A DNA stretch of 28,731 nucleotides from Acanthaster planci (taxonomy: Eukaryota > Echinodermata > Asteroidea > Valvatida > Acanthasteridae): NCBI RefSeq assembly GCF_001949145.1, contig NW_019091608.1, positions 143,745 through 172,475 on the forward strand, read 5' to 3'. Positions within the stretch are counted from its first letter, which is position 1. Each line of letters opens with the position of its first letter. The position numbers and the translations under genes were made by a program. A model generated the notes under the pieces. That model ran no database searches and had not been told where the DNA came from. It saw nothing but the letters and a program-made list of their open reading frames with translations. Positions 1 to 12,964 of the stretch are shown here, one piece after another.

Positions 1-286
1 TATGACCATTATGCTTTACATCTTGACATCAGGCACAATGTGATTGGGCAGATGACCATTATGTTTTACATCTTTACATCAGGCACAATGTGATTTGGCA
101 GATGACCATTTGCTTTACATCCTGACATCTGGCACTATGTGATTGGGCAGATGACCATTATGTTTTACATCTTTACATCTGGCACTATGTGATTGGGCAG
201 ATGACCATTATGTTTTACATCTTTACATCTGGCACAATGTGATGGTAGATGACAATTACGTGTATGTTTTACATCTTTACGTCAGA
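1..286. repeat. 50-bp tandem repeat (minisatellite), about 5.5 copies
   Basis: Units begin near 2, 52, 102, 151, 201 and (degenerate) 248. Each carries the core GATGACCATTATG, then TTTACATC and GGCACAATGTGATTGGGC. The spacing is 49-50 bp and the copies differ at only a few positions, so this is a young or homogenised array. It continues past the left edge of the window. It lies directly upstream of the splice acceptor at 339-340, so it is intronic for the + strand gene. A short open stretch at 239-469 is a by-product of the repeat and the out-of-frame exon. Confidence 0.93.
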
Positions 287-340
287 TATTCCTATTTTAT
301 TTTGACTTTCATGTATATTCAATATTATTCTTTCCTTCAG

Positions 341-2181
341 AGGCACTGCACACTAGTGATCCCAACAGGGAGACTAGAAATCAGCCCAACACTGAGTTAT
401 CCAATGCCACAACAGTTGGTGCCACTGCCACCAGTGATAGAACAGCTCCAGGTCGAAGGGCAACCATAGGTCACCATGATGTCAGAAATCACAGACCTTG
501 TATTGTTCAAAGGTCATCGAGTACCAGTGCAGCACATGGCAGGCAAGGGAGACATAATTCTGGTGATGGAACAGTTCGAAGGGTAGCTGTCCCACAGCAT
601 TCTAACCAACCACACAGACAAGGCAGACCTCCTACACTTGTTCGAGGAGGTTATCTACAGATTCATGTCAATGGTCCATCTATACCAGTCTACATCATTC
701 CAGGTAGTAGTAATGAAGCCTTCATTGCATTGACTGACCTGCCGTCACTTCAGCTACCCTCATTGGACTCTGTTCCAGCCTATGTCTCTGAAATTGAAGA
801 CTTGTATCCCACTGATCAGCCCCCTCCATACAGTCCAACCCCCAATGAATATCACCCTCCCACATTCTCTGTAATCATGGAGTCATCATCTACCCCTTCT
901 TCTGGAAATAGAAGTGGCCAACCTCAGAGACTTGTTCTGCTCCAGGAAGAAAGTGCTGACCAACAAAGGGAAGAACAGACTGAGACAGAAAATGGAATTC
1001 CAACTGAACCTGCTGAACCTAATGCGACACCTGCTAATAGCACCAATGAATCTAGTGTTAATGAAACTAATTTGGAATCATCAAATCAAGACCAATTGCA
1101 AGTCACCCAGTCATCTTCAGGATTGACACCTTCAGGATTGATATCATCATCACAGTCATCTGCAGGTAATTCAGAACAGCCGGCAGATCCATGCCTTTCA
1201 ATAGGAGTTGATGTTGCCTTGTTTCATAATGACTCTGATCAGTCAAGGGAAGTATCTGAAGAACGTGCAGAACCTCCCACTGCTGTAGTCAGCAATACTG
1301 AAATAAATCATCCCGGAAGTGCCCAAAGTAGTCCACCCCAGGAAAGGCCAACCCTTCTTGAAGTGAGTGAAAGATTGCCAGCCTCATCTCTAGTTCAAGG
1401 TGCTCGTCCAAAGCAACGACAAAGTCAGCATGGTCTGGGAGAGGAAGCTTACTTAGCACACACAAGGAGCTCTTCACCATCTAGAAGTTCCCAACCATTA
1501 AGGAATCCCTCACCAAAGAGAGGGTCTTCACCAAGTAGAAGGTCTGCCTCTCCTAGCAGAAGACATGCTGCTGTGAATGAGATCCCCTCCAGGCAGTCAG
1601 CCAGTAACACAAGAGAGATGACAAGAGCTAGATCAAACTCCAGAGGCAGACAGAGACAGCTTCCAGACATTCTTCCTAGGACTGATTATCATCTGCAGGA
1701 CACTGAATTCAGAAGTACATCAGGACCCCAACCAAGTGACAGTTCATCCAACAGATCTAAAGTCAACCATAAGAAGCATCACCGGCAGAAGTTGCACAGG
1801 ATTAGGCAAGACCAGGAATCTCAGCCCTCTTCCCATAAGGAAACAACTTCACAAAAACCACCCCAAAATCCAGACAAACGAGAGTCTCAGACAGGCTTGA
1901 GGTCCAAAACCAGAGACAAACAAACCCAACACAGCAGTGATTCAAAGAAGACTACCTTTATGAAAGTTCACAAACATCACAGCAATTCTGCAAGGCCTAA
2001 ATCAGGAAATATCAAGATTGAAATGAACATACCAGCCAACCCAAGCTGCTCTAGCACGGAAAGTTTGACCAATATCTTGACATTGGTGGAATCAGTACAT
2101 TCATCAGTGAAGGCAAAGCCGAAGAAACCGAGACATCCTAGTAATGAAGAGAAAGTCAACCTAGTAGACAGTAGGGTGTAA
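341..2181 (+). CDS. 3'-terminal coding exon of an unidentified disordered PPxY/SR-rich protein
   Basis: The frame is open from a good acceptor (pyrimidine tract ending CAG at 338-340) to TAA at 2179-2181, about 612 codons; the first two exon bases complete a split codon. The 5' part of the gene lies outside the window, and the leucine codon at 730 is internal, not a start. The product is low-complexity and rich in Ser, Pro, Gln, Asn and Glu, with no globular domain visible. In order: a short hydrophobic patch (IPVYII, near 680-700); an acidic/aromatic segment leading into a PPPY motif at 820-831, the classical ligand of WW domains such as those of NEDD4-type ubiquitin ligases; a long Glu/Gln/Asn/Ser region; SPSR/SPKR repeats near 1465-1565; a His/Lys/Arg block near 1765-1805; and a C-terminal Ser-Arg-Val that fits a class I PDZ ligand. 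Family not recognised. A PPxY membrane adaptor such as ENTREP/FAM189 is a loose guess only. Coding is well supported by length and codon-like composition. Confidence 0.85.
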
Positions 2182-4004
2182 ATAATAGATACTGTGTGTT
2201 TGGTCTGGATGGCATATATGGCCTATTAAGGACTTTCCTCTGCAGTGATTTCAAGTTGTATGGAATCTGCTTACATGTGAACTCACCAAGTTTTATTTAT
2301 TCAAACTGAATCATGCCCAACAGTAATCAGGGGAGTTTGCATTGGCCATAATTCCCTTTTATTGGATTTTTCGAATTTTACTCGGATGTGTGAAAATTCA
2401 TCTTTTTTTAAGCTAATTTCAGCCTTTTTTTGTTTACATGTGGATGTTGGCCCTCAGTTTCAGCTTTTCTCGGCACCTGCTGTGTACCAACGTATGGGGA
2501 CTTTTTACATTTCAGCTTTTTGCTCGCTGTTTTCAGCAATTTTAAGTGGCCACTCACACCCCTGTTTACTGCAAGGCAGCATCAAGGGTGTTGCTAGGTG
2601 TGCAGGGGGTCTTCTCCCTGAAAAACAAAAGCATGAAAAAGAAACAAAAAAGATACAAGTGAAGTGAGAAAAAAAAGATAAAAGGGCAATCAAAATCACC
2701 AGTTAGCTTGAAAAACCTTGAAATGGACCCCCTTTTATTGTTGACAGTTTATCAGTTCATTGTCGAAAAGTGGTTTGCCCTCTCTCCCAGAAATCTCCCC
2801 CACCTGGTAAAAAGTACTTTCTCTGAACCTAGAGTGCATCCTGGCAACACCCATGGCTACAGTTGTGAAATTCAAATATTTATCGATTTAAGGCTCCATT
2901 CTTACCTTAACAGTCCCCAATTCTTTACCTCTTGGAGGATTGTGGACTCTTTGAGGTAGTAAACTAATATGCCTTTATTGTACATTTTGTCTTGCTTGCC
3001 ATTCAGAACCCTGACAGTTATGACTTTAGAGGCTATTTAGCGATGTACATGTACCAGTAAGTAATCTGTGCTTGGTATAATTAATTACAGACATGTTGGC
3101 TGTCACAAGCCTGGTTCCCCCTACCCTCTGACATGCAATGTGTGCACGGTAAATTATGCAGTACACTCAAGCAGATAATTTGACTTCAAAATTCAATGGA
3201 AACTAATTTATTTACAAATATACAAACCACAAAAACAATTGAATGAAGGGGGAGCAAAATACAGATCAACAGTTTAAAAAAAATGGGTTTCATAGAAACT
3301 AGAAGGCTGGTGGGCTGGTTAATAGTTACCACTGGCCCAAATTCGGACAGTTCAAAAAGAGAGTTGGTCAATTGTCCGATGCGCCGCTTTTACATGACTC
3401 TCAGCCGATCCTCAGCGAGGATGATGCAGGTGAGTCGGGGCTGGACTAAGTAGTCCAACAGGCAGGTAGGTAGCCGTGTCCCCCTGCGGCAGACTCGCTG
3501 TTCCTTTCCAGCCAATGCAGGACCTGGCTTGATTGTGTTTCGGTACTCAATGAGGTCCAATTACAGGAGCTCCGACTCCGTAATAAGGAGCCCTGAAATA
3601 ATGAATAATCATACCCATGTTTGCTAATACACATGTACATCTTATGGCAAACATTTGTGCACCATTTGACCATATTACTAATTTTCCATACCCGAAAGGA
3701 GAAACTTCATAATTGAAACGGTCACTAAACATTGGCTTTTGAACTCCCCATTGTCACAGATATATAAAGTAATAGCACTTACATATACCAGACGGAACAT
3801 AATGACTAAATATTAGAAAATAATTAAAAAGAACACTTACAGTATATCCTGAGGTCTTACAGCACACTGCAAATTGTCACAGCCTGTTTTTCCTCTTTAA
3901 ACTTTTCTCCTGAAAATTTGGGGCAGCAAATCGCTCTCCCAACTTATGGCTACCGCCAACACTGGATTTCCAATCCACATTAACAAGGTTGAAAGCTTAA
4001 TAAA
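2182..4004 (+). other. Probable 3' UTR and downstream flank of the PPxY/SR-rich gene
   Basis: No credible long reading frame follows the stop at 2179-2181. The sequence is T-rich and unique-looking. The first + strand AATAAA after the stop is at 3999-4004, and others lie at 6188-6193, 7525-7530 and 8051-8056. The transcript end could be at any of these, so the 3' UTR is at least about 1.8 kb if canonical signals are used. The small frames at 2362-2667 and 2708-2959 look random. Confidence 0.4.
3365..3600. other. GC-rich hairpin-forming island of unknown nature
   Basis: This ~235-bp stretch is clearly GC-richer than its AT-rich surroundings. It holds a nested stem-loop: GACTC at 3396-3400 pairs with GAGTC at 3432-3436, enclosing ATCCTC-agc-GAGGAT at 3408-3422. 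A second perfect hairpin follows, TGGACT-aagt-AGTCCA at 3442-3457. A longer-range pair is AGGACC/GGTCC (near 3520 and 3554). On the - strand one frame is open for 56 codons (3390-3560, stop TAA at 3390-3392) and another runs 3446-3673, with a possible acceptor TTTCAG at 3593-3598. It may be an exon or relic on the - strand, a structured RNA, or an old repeat; nothing recognisable decides this. Confidence 0.35.
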
Positions 4005-7000
4005 ATTCTGGCTTCAGAGCTATCGCTCAAACTTGTGCTATCGCACCACAGGCCTGTCAGTGTGTGTCACACAGAACCACACCCCAGTATTTAAGGCTAC
4101 CACTGCTGGACAACACCTCAGTGAGCAGGCACCATAAAACACTATTCAGGTCCCCATGCCTGGTGTGTACCCATGCGAGTGTGAACCATACAGGACCGCA
4201 CCTTACTTTGCATAAAAGGGCATATAGGGAAATTTGGCCAACGTGGCAACGTACAGTTTGTGTCTTTAAATTAATCAAACACTTGGCATAAAATATCACT
4301 GACTTGTCACAATACTCCCCTTTCAGATATTTTATGGCAAAAAAAAAATGGACTGATGTGATTTTTTAAAAATTCAGTTTTGAACCCTGCAGAAATGAGG
4401 ATGTGTGCGCATACATGTACATGTACTGTTACTGTTGATGGCAATAATGATCACATGCAAGTCCTGCAGTGGGTTTCATGAAACTTTGCACTAGCCATAA
4501 CCCCCGGTCTAACTTGATTGCCTAAGTTCTGCAGCATGCTTTGGGTCATTTCATAAAGGTTTGGGATTTGCACAACAAATGTTTGTATCATTTATGCCAT
4601 TGCTTCAGATGTGGTAGTCACGGTTGTGGCAACAGGTGAATATATCCAAAATGAATGATCTTAATTAAATGGGTTTGTTGTGAAGCTCATCTCTTGCTTG
4701 GTTAGTCTGTAATTGAAGAATCAAGATGAGTAAACTGATTCACAGTTTTACTTGAAATTACTATTTTCATATTTCATAGTACTTATGAGTCCGGTCTACA
4801 GATGTTATGATGCCTTCAAGTTTAAGTAAATTTGAACAACAAATTAAAGGAATTTTTTCATTTTATTATATATTTCAAGATCCTTTTTATTTTGTAAGAT
4901 GTATAAATTAACTTGATAATTAAATGAGGTTTTGATCGCTAGAAACAGTTACACAGTACTTATGAAAAGAGCCTGATATAGAAACTTTGCGTGATGTGCC
5001 TGCACAGTAAAGGGTATTGAATTCTTTGTATTTATTATTCGGTTTCTTCGTTTGTAAGTAAGAAGTATTTTACCTGATTTACGTAATCACTAAAGTTTTT
5101 TGAATTTCTATGAAGTTTGTATTATTTCAGTACAATTCAAAAGGACATTTAAAAGGTGGAAGTGAAGCTGCAATGAATTTTGCTTGGACACAATTTTTCT
5201 GCATCTTTGTACCTTCCTTCGATGTATGAAAACTCGTACACACTCCTATTTGGTTAAATGTATTGAAAAGTGCACACTTTTAAGTATCAAAATTATCCAT
5301 GCTTTCCCGGACAACTCAGGGCACTGTTGCTGTGAAGACATCTAGGGAAGACATGGATCAGTACATTTCTGTTCAACATGTTGAAACTGTGAACCCAGAA
5401 TTTACTAACTTTACTAAGAGAGGGATTGATTATTTCTTATTGCTATGCACATAAACAACAATTAGGCCAGGAAAGTCTGCCAAAACGCAGGACTTTTCTG
5501 TGTACAAACCAGTGTAACATTGAGGCTTCTTCCTGACACATCACAGTTTTGTTCATGAATATGGAAATACTTCTTGGCATAAAACCAAAAAGACTTTAAA
5601 CCACCCTTTAAAATAGTGAAACCAAAGTTGAAAATAAGGTTTTCTGAGGCACAAAGGTGCATTTTACAGATCTGTAATCAAAAACATTGATTGGGGCTAC
5701 CTTTTACTAGAAAAGGACTTTCTGCTTTTCATGCTGATTATGTTGACATGGTTCTAGCTTGAATTTGGTGACATTTTAATTTCTAGCCTTAGTTGCTTCA
5801 GCTTTTTGAATTTAGGGGTGCCCTTTTTTCCCACTCCTGTTGTCTTTTACTAGTTATTCTTTAAGTTTGAAATGCATTTTAATGGGTTTTTCGTGGGGGG
5901 GGTTGTTACTGTGTAATGTATTCATGTATTTCCCCATTAAACAAAAGTTATTTCTAAAACAAAAGTTATTCCTAACACCTTTCAAATGGCAAAATTTGGC
6001 CATTTACAAAAGCCATGTTAGGTTTTCTTTGCAAATGTATATTGTGTGTACTATTTGTAATTTATGCTAAATTAGTTTCATATTATAGAACTGCTGCCAA
6101 AGACATTAAATCTTGAGAGGTCAACTGTATGAATTGGGATGTGTGTACATCACATTGTTAAATTTGTCCCAGTTGCATTTATTTAGCAATAAACTTAAAT
6201 TCAAAGGATCAAGAACTTTCAAAATTTTTGGTGTCTAAATGTAGTTTTTAAAAATTTAAACTTTATTGAGTTTTAAAGTCTGCTAATGTCCACTGATGTC
6301 ATTCTCAATATATAATATGTTCCATATGAATGTTGCTGAACATTGTGAACATGAAAAACTTTTTAACAAATGGAAAATTTATAAATGTAATTGTGCATGT
6401 ATCAATTTGGGAAAATCACCTTACCAAATGTGTGTTGCAAATCCTTTCAAAATCAGTGCAATTGAAGTGAAGGATCTTTGTATACCTTCCAGACTTCACC
6501 TCTTTGAAACTTATGTTTGTGTTCATACATTTCAGTTGATTACCTTTCATATGCACAGGTGAAACACGTAGTGTGGCATTGGAGAAGAGCATGTGTTATG
6601 TGCCCACGTCCACGTGCACAGTGAGCGGAACTTGCTGGATTGGTCTATTTCTTCAACATTGTCCATTTCTTTTCTTTGTCAGAAAAATAAGAAGCCCAAC
6701 AAAAAGACAAAGATTTTATTTCACCTTTGAAAAAATGAAGGAATTTGTGCCAAGAAGTAGAGAGTGGCTGAACCAGTGGTTGATTTGGCCATGTCATCCA
6801 TATGTTCACACCTAGTCTTCCCTGGCATTCCATTAAGTACAACCCTTCCTTTAAATTGCCAGCTCCCTGAATTGCTGATACTGGTTCCTTCTACCACCAC
6901 AACCTTCTTTTATTCCTCATACGCTCAGATGTATAACTTGACCCCTACACTCCTCCAACCTTAACAGGTCCCCCCCCAGGTACTTCATAGAGAATCTTTG

Positions 7001-8320
7001 CTGTCTTGTGGGTTGCAGCATTCTGTCTTCCTGTATTTATTATTGCCACCTTTGGCAGAAACTGACTCACCACAATGGGGAAATAAGCTGGAAGATTGTG
7101 TACATCATCACCTTACACATCTGATTTGTATCATCTGCCAACATTGTCAACTAACCCACTGTTACTGCAGTCCTTTCAACATCCCTGTTGTGCAGCTGGA
7201 GGTCTTTAAGTTCTGATGCGCCAATGATGAGGGTGTGCTTGATTTTGTACACTCTTGATACCCAAGTTCAATACGTGTGCATACAGACATGCTCAACTGA
7301 GAAAATACATGTGTATGGTTTAAAACCTGGAATACCAAGTTTTTAGAAGACCTTTGCTACATTTCATACTAATAGCGTGAATTTATTTGCTTGTATGTTA
7401 ATAGAGCCAGTCAGACCATTCTCTGGTTTGTGCCACCCTAGGTAATTCCTGTTTTCTTTAAAATGATGGTAGGATGGATTTTTCGCAGAAAACTTAACTA
7501 CTTCAAAAATGACTGAAATACGAAAATAAACTAAGTTATGACAAAAGCTTTCTTGTAAAATGATACCATCAAGTACTTCTCAAGTGATAAGGGCAACTTT
7601 CAACAGCAGTTAGACTGGGGTCAAGTGACTCATAGAGGTTGGGGGAAATAATTTTAAGATGGGGTTCTCTTCTCTGGTTGAATCAGATCCTGAATTTGGC
7701 TGAAGTTTCTAATTAGGCTAAGTGTGGTTAGATGTGACTAAGTCATTACAACAGGCTGCTGCCAAAATGACTAATGCTGTCCAATCTTTATCTCACTAGT
7801 GAGGAATAGAGTCAGTGGACATTTCCCTGAAAAAAGGGAAACCATCCAGCTATCTAAGGCTAGTTTGCAGATGCATCTGAAAATTGAAGCTGTATTTCAT
7901 TTGCTTCCACTTGAAACAAGATCACATTCTCAAATGAAATATGTTGTAATTATACCATCTTTGGCCACTTTGAGACTTACATGTACTTTCTTATGAACAG
8001 GAGGTTGCACCAGATGCACTATTCAAAATTAGCTCTTCATACATGTACATAATAAACAGTGGAGCCCCCCCCCAAAAAAAACCCACTCACAAAAAGACAA
8101 GTTTTCTGGAGGAGGGTAAAGTTGGCACGGAAATGTGAACTTTTGCTTGTTTGTTTTCAAAGTTCCAAAGGACAACTTTTGGACTGGGCCTCATCTAATA
8201 GAAAAATCCTTGTACTTCACTTAAAATCACATCCGTTTTCACAATTACAAGTATCAGAATCAGATCTCTCAAAGCAATTAACTTGGTTAAAGACATTATT
8301 TAATTCATTAAGATTTACTT
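4005..8320. other. AT-rich region without a recognisable gene
   Basis: No frame here has convincing coding character; all are short and overlap on both strands. Possible + strand polyadenylation signals occur at 6188-6193, 7525-7530 and 8051-8056, so part may be extended 3' UTR of the upstream + strand gene. A homopolymer junction of nine C followed by eight A lies at 8065-8081. A short direct duplication of CAAAAGTTATT occurs at 5943-5970. No tandem array, tRNA or rRNA was seen. Confidence 0.4.
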
Positions 8321-9557
8321 AAAGCCCGACATAATGCATTGAACATACAGATAACCAAAAAAGAAAAAACAAAATAATGCTTACCATTTTCACATTTTTG
8401 GTTACATAAATGTTTTAAAAAATCAAACAAATTAAATAGTGCACCAACTCTCCACTGCGTAATCTACCATGTGTTGTGAGTTATATCATTAAACTGGGAA
8501 CAGCAGTAAAAGCAATTACACACAAAATAGAACAAATTAGTCCCTTTCCCTGTAGCAATTCAGTTTTTTGGTTAAATTGTACAGCTTTCTTCACTTCACA
8601 CAACTGAGTTGAGGTTTCTGGGAAATACAACTTACAAGCAAAAGTAATCTGAAGACAATTACTGACATACTGCTTTATGTAAATGATTCTTAACTGCACA
8701 AAGTATGAAAAACCACCTATCTGTTTTTATTTAGGCATACAGAGTGCATGTAGTACAATTCTCCACTGGTTTGAAGTTTTTGTTGCTGTATAATTCAAAC
8801 AAAATTCTGATGCTATAAAGAGTCTACACACATTAAGAATGCTTAGAATCAACAGAATGCTTTCAATGTAACATTGATAATTCCTGGAAATAAGCTGACA
8901 CTTTGTCATGCAACTGTTTTAAATGACATCTGGTTTGCAATCACATATGCTAACGGTTCTGTTTTAATTAGTAATTGGAGTCCTTTGTCCAATGACCACA
9001 ATTTTCATTTACTTATAAATTCTAAGACCTATAGGCAGGTTTCTGTAATTCTACACAATTCCAGAATCACCAGCATGAACAGAGAAATGACCACAGTTGT
9101 AATTAAGCTGTGTGATAAAAGTTGACAATTCTTATCAAGTGTAATCTGTTAAGTGAGAACAAAAGAATACCTAAAATGTCTTTTGGGTGTCTCTTACTCC
9201 TACTATTCAGGAGTGCATTCAAGTGTTTAGTATATTGCTACAGCATTGTATACAAACTGAAAACAATAAGACTAATAAAGGAGGATGGGAAATGGACAGA
9301 CAGGACATTTATTCTTATGGTCACATTCAACTTGGAAGCACTATGCACTCAGGACATTACCATTTACTTGGAGTAAATAAGAAACAAATGCCAAGCTTGA
9401 CTGTCAGGGAAATGACTTTGTGCATCATTTTTATGAGTATTTCTAGTCTGAAACACTTCTACTGATACATTTGGACAGAATGGATTTAATCTGATTATTC
9501 CAGTAGCTGTAATTATTTCTTGAACTTATACTCACTTGGTTTATTAGTCAACACTAC

Positions 9558-12500
9558 TTTATTAACAACACACCAAACAAAGCCAGAACAAGTCAAAACA
9601 TTTGATCTCCATGCAAGCTACACTGGAATAAGTATTTTGTTTGTCAACCAGGAAATGTAAATTTAAATTATTCAACCACTGGAATATAAGTGGATGTGGA
9701 AAGAAAGATAAGTGTAACAAATATTTCATATACTTGTTTCACAAAATGGGAAGCAGGAACACTTTGCAAAGGCTTTAGGTCAAAGTATACAGGTACATGG
9801 CAGCACAATTCAGGCAAGTTTTAAAAATTTCTTTCCCATGATAATACAGGTAACATAACATGTTCGTGGACATTTAGTAGAAGTAATTAACGTGATGCTA
9901 TTACATGTAGATGTACACAGAATTAGAGCTTCGATGTAACTTCACAGTGTCACATGGATCTGATGTTAAACTCTGTTTAAAGTTTTGGGACGTATCATAC
10001 CATAACCAATACAGAAAGTGAAAAGTTCACCCTTGAATTTCATTTTGACCATTGAACATACATGTACAGTGTACATGTATTCAGCTCCACTTAAGTTTGC
10101 TATGGCCAAAACAAAAAGAAGAAAAATCAATATTAAACAGCTAGGCTTTCTGATATTAATTGTGTATTAGCATGATTCTAGATTAGCATAATATCATACA
10201 ACTGTTACTTTCTTTTCTGTAAATTTAACTTTGATCCATTACATACCACAATCGCATGCACTCAAATGAGGTTAAAATTAAAATCTCAAGTATGAAACAC
10301 TTTAATATACACGTACATGTAAAAGTACTGCCTGAAGGGTTGATTGGGGGTGAAGAAATAAGGATACTTCTTACAACTCTGAGCATCATCAAGTCTTAAG
10401 TCTGATTTGAGCATTAGGTCACATCCAATCCTTGAGTCTAGAGGTAGGTCTAAGTTCAGCAAATTACAAATGAGTGGCTTTGTTTCAACAACAAACATGG
10501 CAATACATGTTGCTCTGGAATTTCATCTTGGATGCAGCCCAAGATTCCAAGATTTTCTATTCCTAATGTACTGTACAGCTTGCCCATAGCAGCTTCTAAA
10601 TGTAAGCATTGGTTGGTCCAGGAAATTGTGGCTGGGGGAACATGAATGTATCAGGGAAACCATAAACCTGTTTGACAAGCTTTGGAGACTATTCCTTAAT
10701 CAGTGTGAACCACTATTGTGGGCATCTGTGCTCATTATCTTCAATCCATTACATGTATATCCTTATTATTACATACACTGTAGTGTGAACACTCACTACA
10801 AAAACCATGCAATAAGCTTCATGTCTCACTGCACACTTGTAAGGTCTGCTTAATCTGAAAGAACATTACAAAGCTCAAGCTATTAAGGCAGTATGGCCTG
10901 AACAAAATCTGAAGGTTTAAAACAGGTAAAAGGAACATCCTGAACTATACTCAAAAGGGACAGTTCAAAGCAGTTTGAAGGTTGTGACAACATTCTGTGG
11001 GACAGTAGTACTCCAACCCAACCATACCTGTCACATTTCAAGAGATACATGAGAATGCATATTACATAATTAAACCCGAAGCATGTGCATTGAGAGACAT
11101 CTAATAACATCCTTCAATCTAACGCATTCAATAGCTGTGTTGTCACTGCAATGGACATGTATCATCCAATGTAACTTTCGTTCAAATCATTTTCATGAGT
11201 AGTCCCCATGCATCTGCCATAATGAAACACTGCACTAGACCAATAGCAAATTTCTTGTAATTCAAACTGAGACACTAAGCCTCACAGTGTATGTAAAGTA
11301 AGCTGTACAATACTGAATCTATCTCAGTCATTACAAACAAGGTCTTCATTTTGGCAGTTGAGATGGTAACAGTGTCTATCTCTCCCACCTTTAAGCTGCA
11401 CATCAGTGACGAAAATGAAGATCCTAATAATTTTAAGCATTTCTAAACCCAACTATGAGTACCATCCGACTGTTTATAAAATGCCAAGAAATAAACAGGT
11501 TTAAATAACCAATCATTGCATATCATGCTGAAGATATAAATTTCAATGCTACACTGAGTTACATGTACAGGGTATGTGATTCAATGGTTGCACAAAGAAG
11601 GGGGAACAGTCTCTCATAAATCTTGGAACACCGGTGGTAGAGGAATACTTGTTATGCAAAGAACATGCTGCAAATAATTACTGGTACGTAAATACAACAG
11701 AATAATCCCAGGAAAAAAATGGTTTGCTTTTTTGTTGAAAAAATACTAATTAACAGCCCAAGTTATTGTGACAGACAATATAACCTGCTGATAGCATATC
11801 CTGAATACATTGTTTAAATAATGAATGCTAAGCCACATAATTTTCTAGTTCTTTGTCCACCTTTTATGGGAACATGACAAAATTCTTGAAGTGTAACCAA
11901 CTTTACATGTATGTCCATCAAGCATTCTTTTTTCACTTAACCTGCAATCTTTCAAATGAATTGCTAGCCGTTTCAAATTTGCATTTTATAAACATGAACT
12001 GATCTATGGCTTAGCCACACATTTAAACAATTCCTTAAATGTTGTAACAAACTCTGACTTGAAGTCAAGAAATCAGCAAGTCTGGAGAAATAATACAGAC
12101 AAAATTAGTAGAGGTACAAATATCACAGCAGGTGTAAAATGCTTGGGCAATAAAGGCGTGAAATGTACATGCACTCGTCTTGTCAATAACCTGTGATGAA
12201 AAGGTTATGATACATTGTACATTGCGTAAATATGCACATTCTCAAATTTGGTTGAGCTTAACCAATTATAAAAACAAAATATGCAAAAGAAAGAAAAGCT
12301 CACATGTATGTTGGTAAGGGGCAACATTCATTTTTTACATTTGCTGTCAAAAACACTGAATAAATGATCAATACCCGCCCGAAAAACAGTGAAGGACAAT
12401 AAGTGACTGCAAGTGACAGCAGAATCATGGTACTGTTTATCTACACCTATCTGAATGTTATGAACGTTATGGACAATGAATCAACCTTTCAATGAAAGTT

Positions 12501-12964
12501 TCTTACACTGCGTGGTAGGAATACTAACAGAAATTCCAATCAGTGAGCCCCAAAATTTTTGCAACAATGGGTTGTTTTTGATCGATTCAATAAATGTTCA
12601 AGAACACTACGATCTGCTTGAAATTTGACAACAGGTGCATTAGAGCCTATTACCCAAGCATTTCACAAACTGATAAGTGATCACATCTTTTTCTGTACAT
12701 GAACTCTAATCTAACAGATAAGAACAGCTACTCAAATCATTACATTGCAGCAAGGTAGACACTCAGCTTAACACTGTCAAAAGATTTTTTCCAACTACAG
12801 ATGAAGATTTGTGCTGAGAATAATGATGACATAGATGATAAAATGACTAAGAGGAAAATGTGTTCCCTGCAACGATACACGCTTTGATCTATCAAAATGC
12901 TGCGTCATGTGCGCAGCGGAAGGGATATACTATGTTATCTATAATTTACATATATCTGCACAAA
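9558..12964 (-). other. Probable long 3' UTR of the ZFAND5/6-like gene
   Basis: The first canonical AATAAA downstream of the stop codon on the - strand is the complement of 9558-9563, giving a 3' UTR of about 3.4 kb. Further signals are at 9308-9313 and 8726-8731, and an ATTAAA variant is at 10301-10306. In between there is no long frame and no tandem array, unlike the repeat-laden introns of the same gene. That contrast, together with uniform AT-rich sequence, suggests one long untranslated exon. The real cleavage site cannot be set without transcript data. Confidence 0.45.

Noticed and set aside
730-732. Leucine codon TTG as a translation start of the PPxY/SR-rich gene
   Set aside because: The same frame is open upstream to the splice acceptor at 339-340, and animals rarely start at TTG. 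It is an internal codon.
1289-2159. Several - strand frames opposite the terminal exon
   Set aside because: They are shadows of the + strand coding frame, with Leu/Ser-rich low-complexity translations.
4057-4299. Overlapping 75-80-codon frames on both strands
   Set aside because: Mutually antisense frames of equal size, with no domain, splice-site or composition evidence for either.
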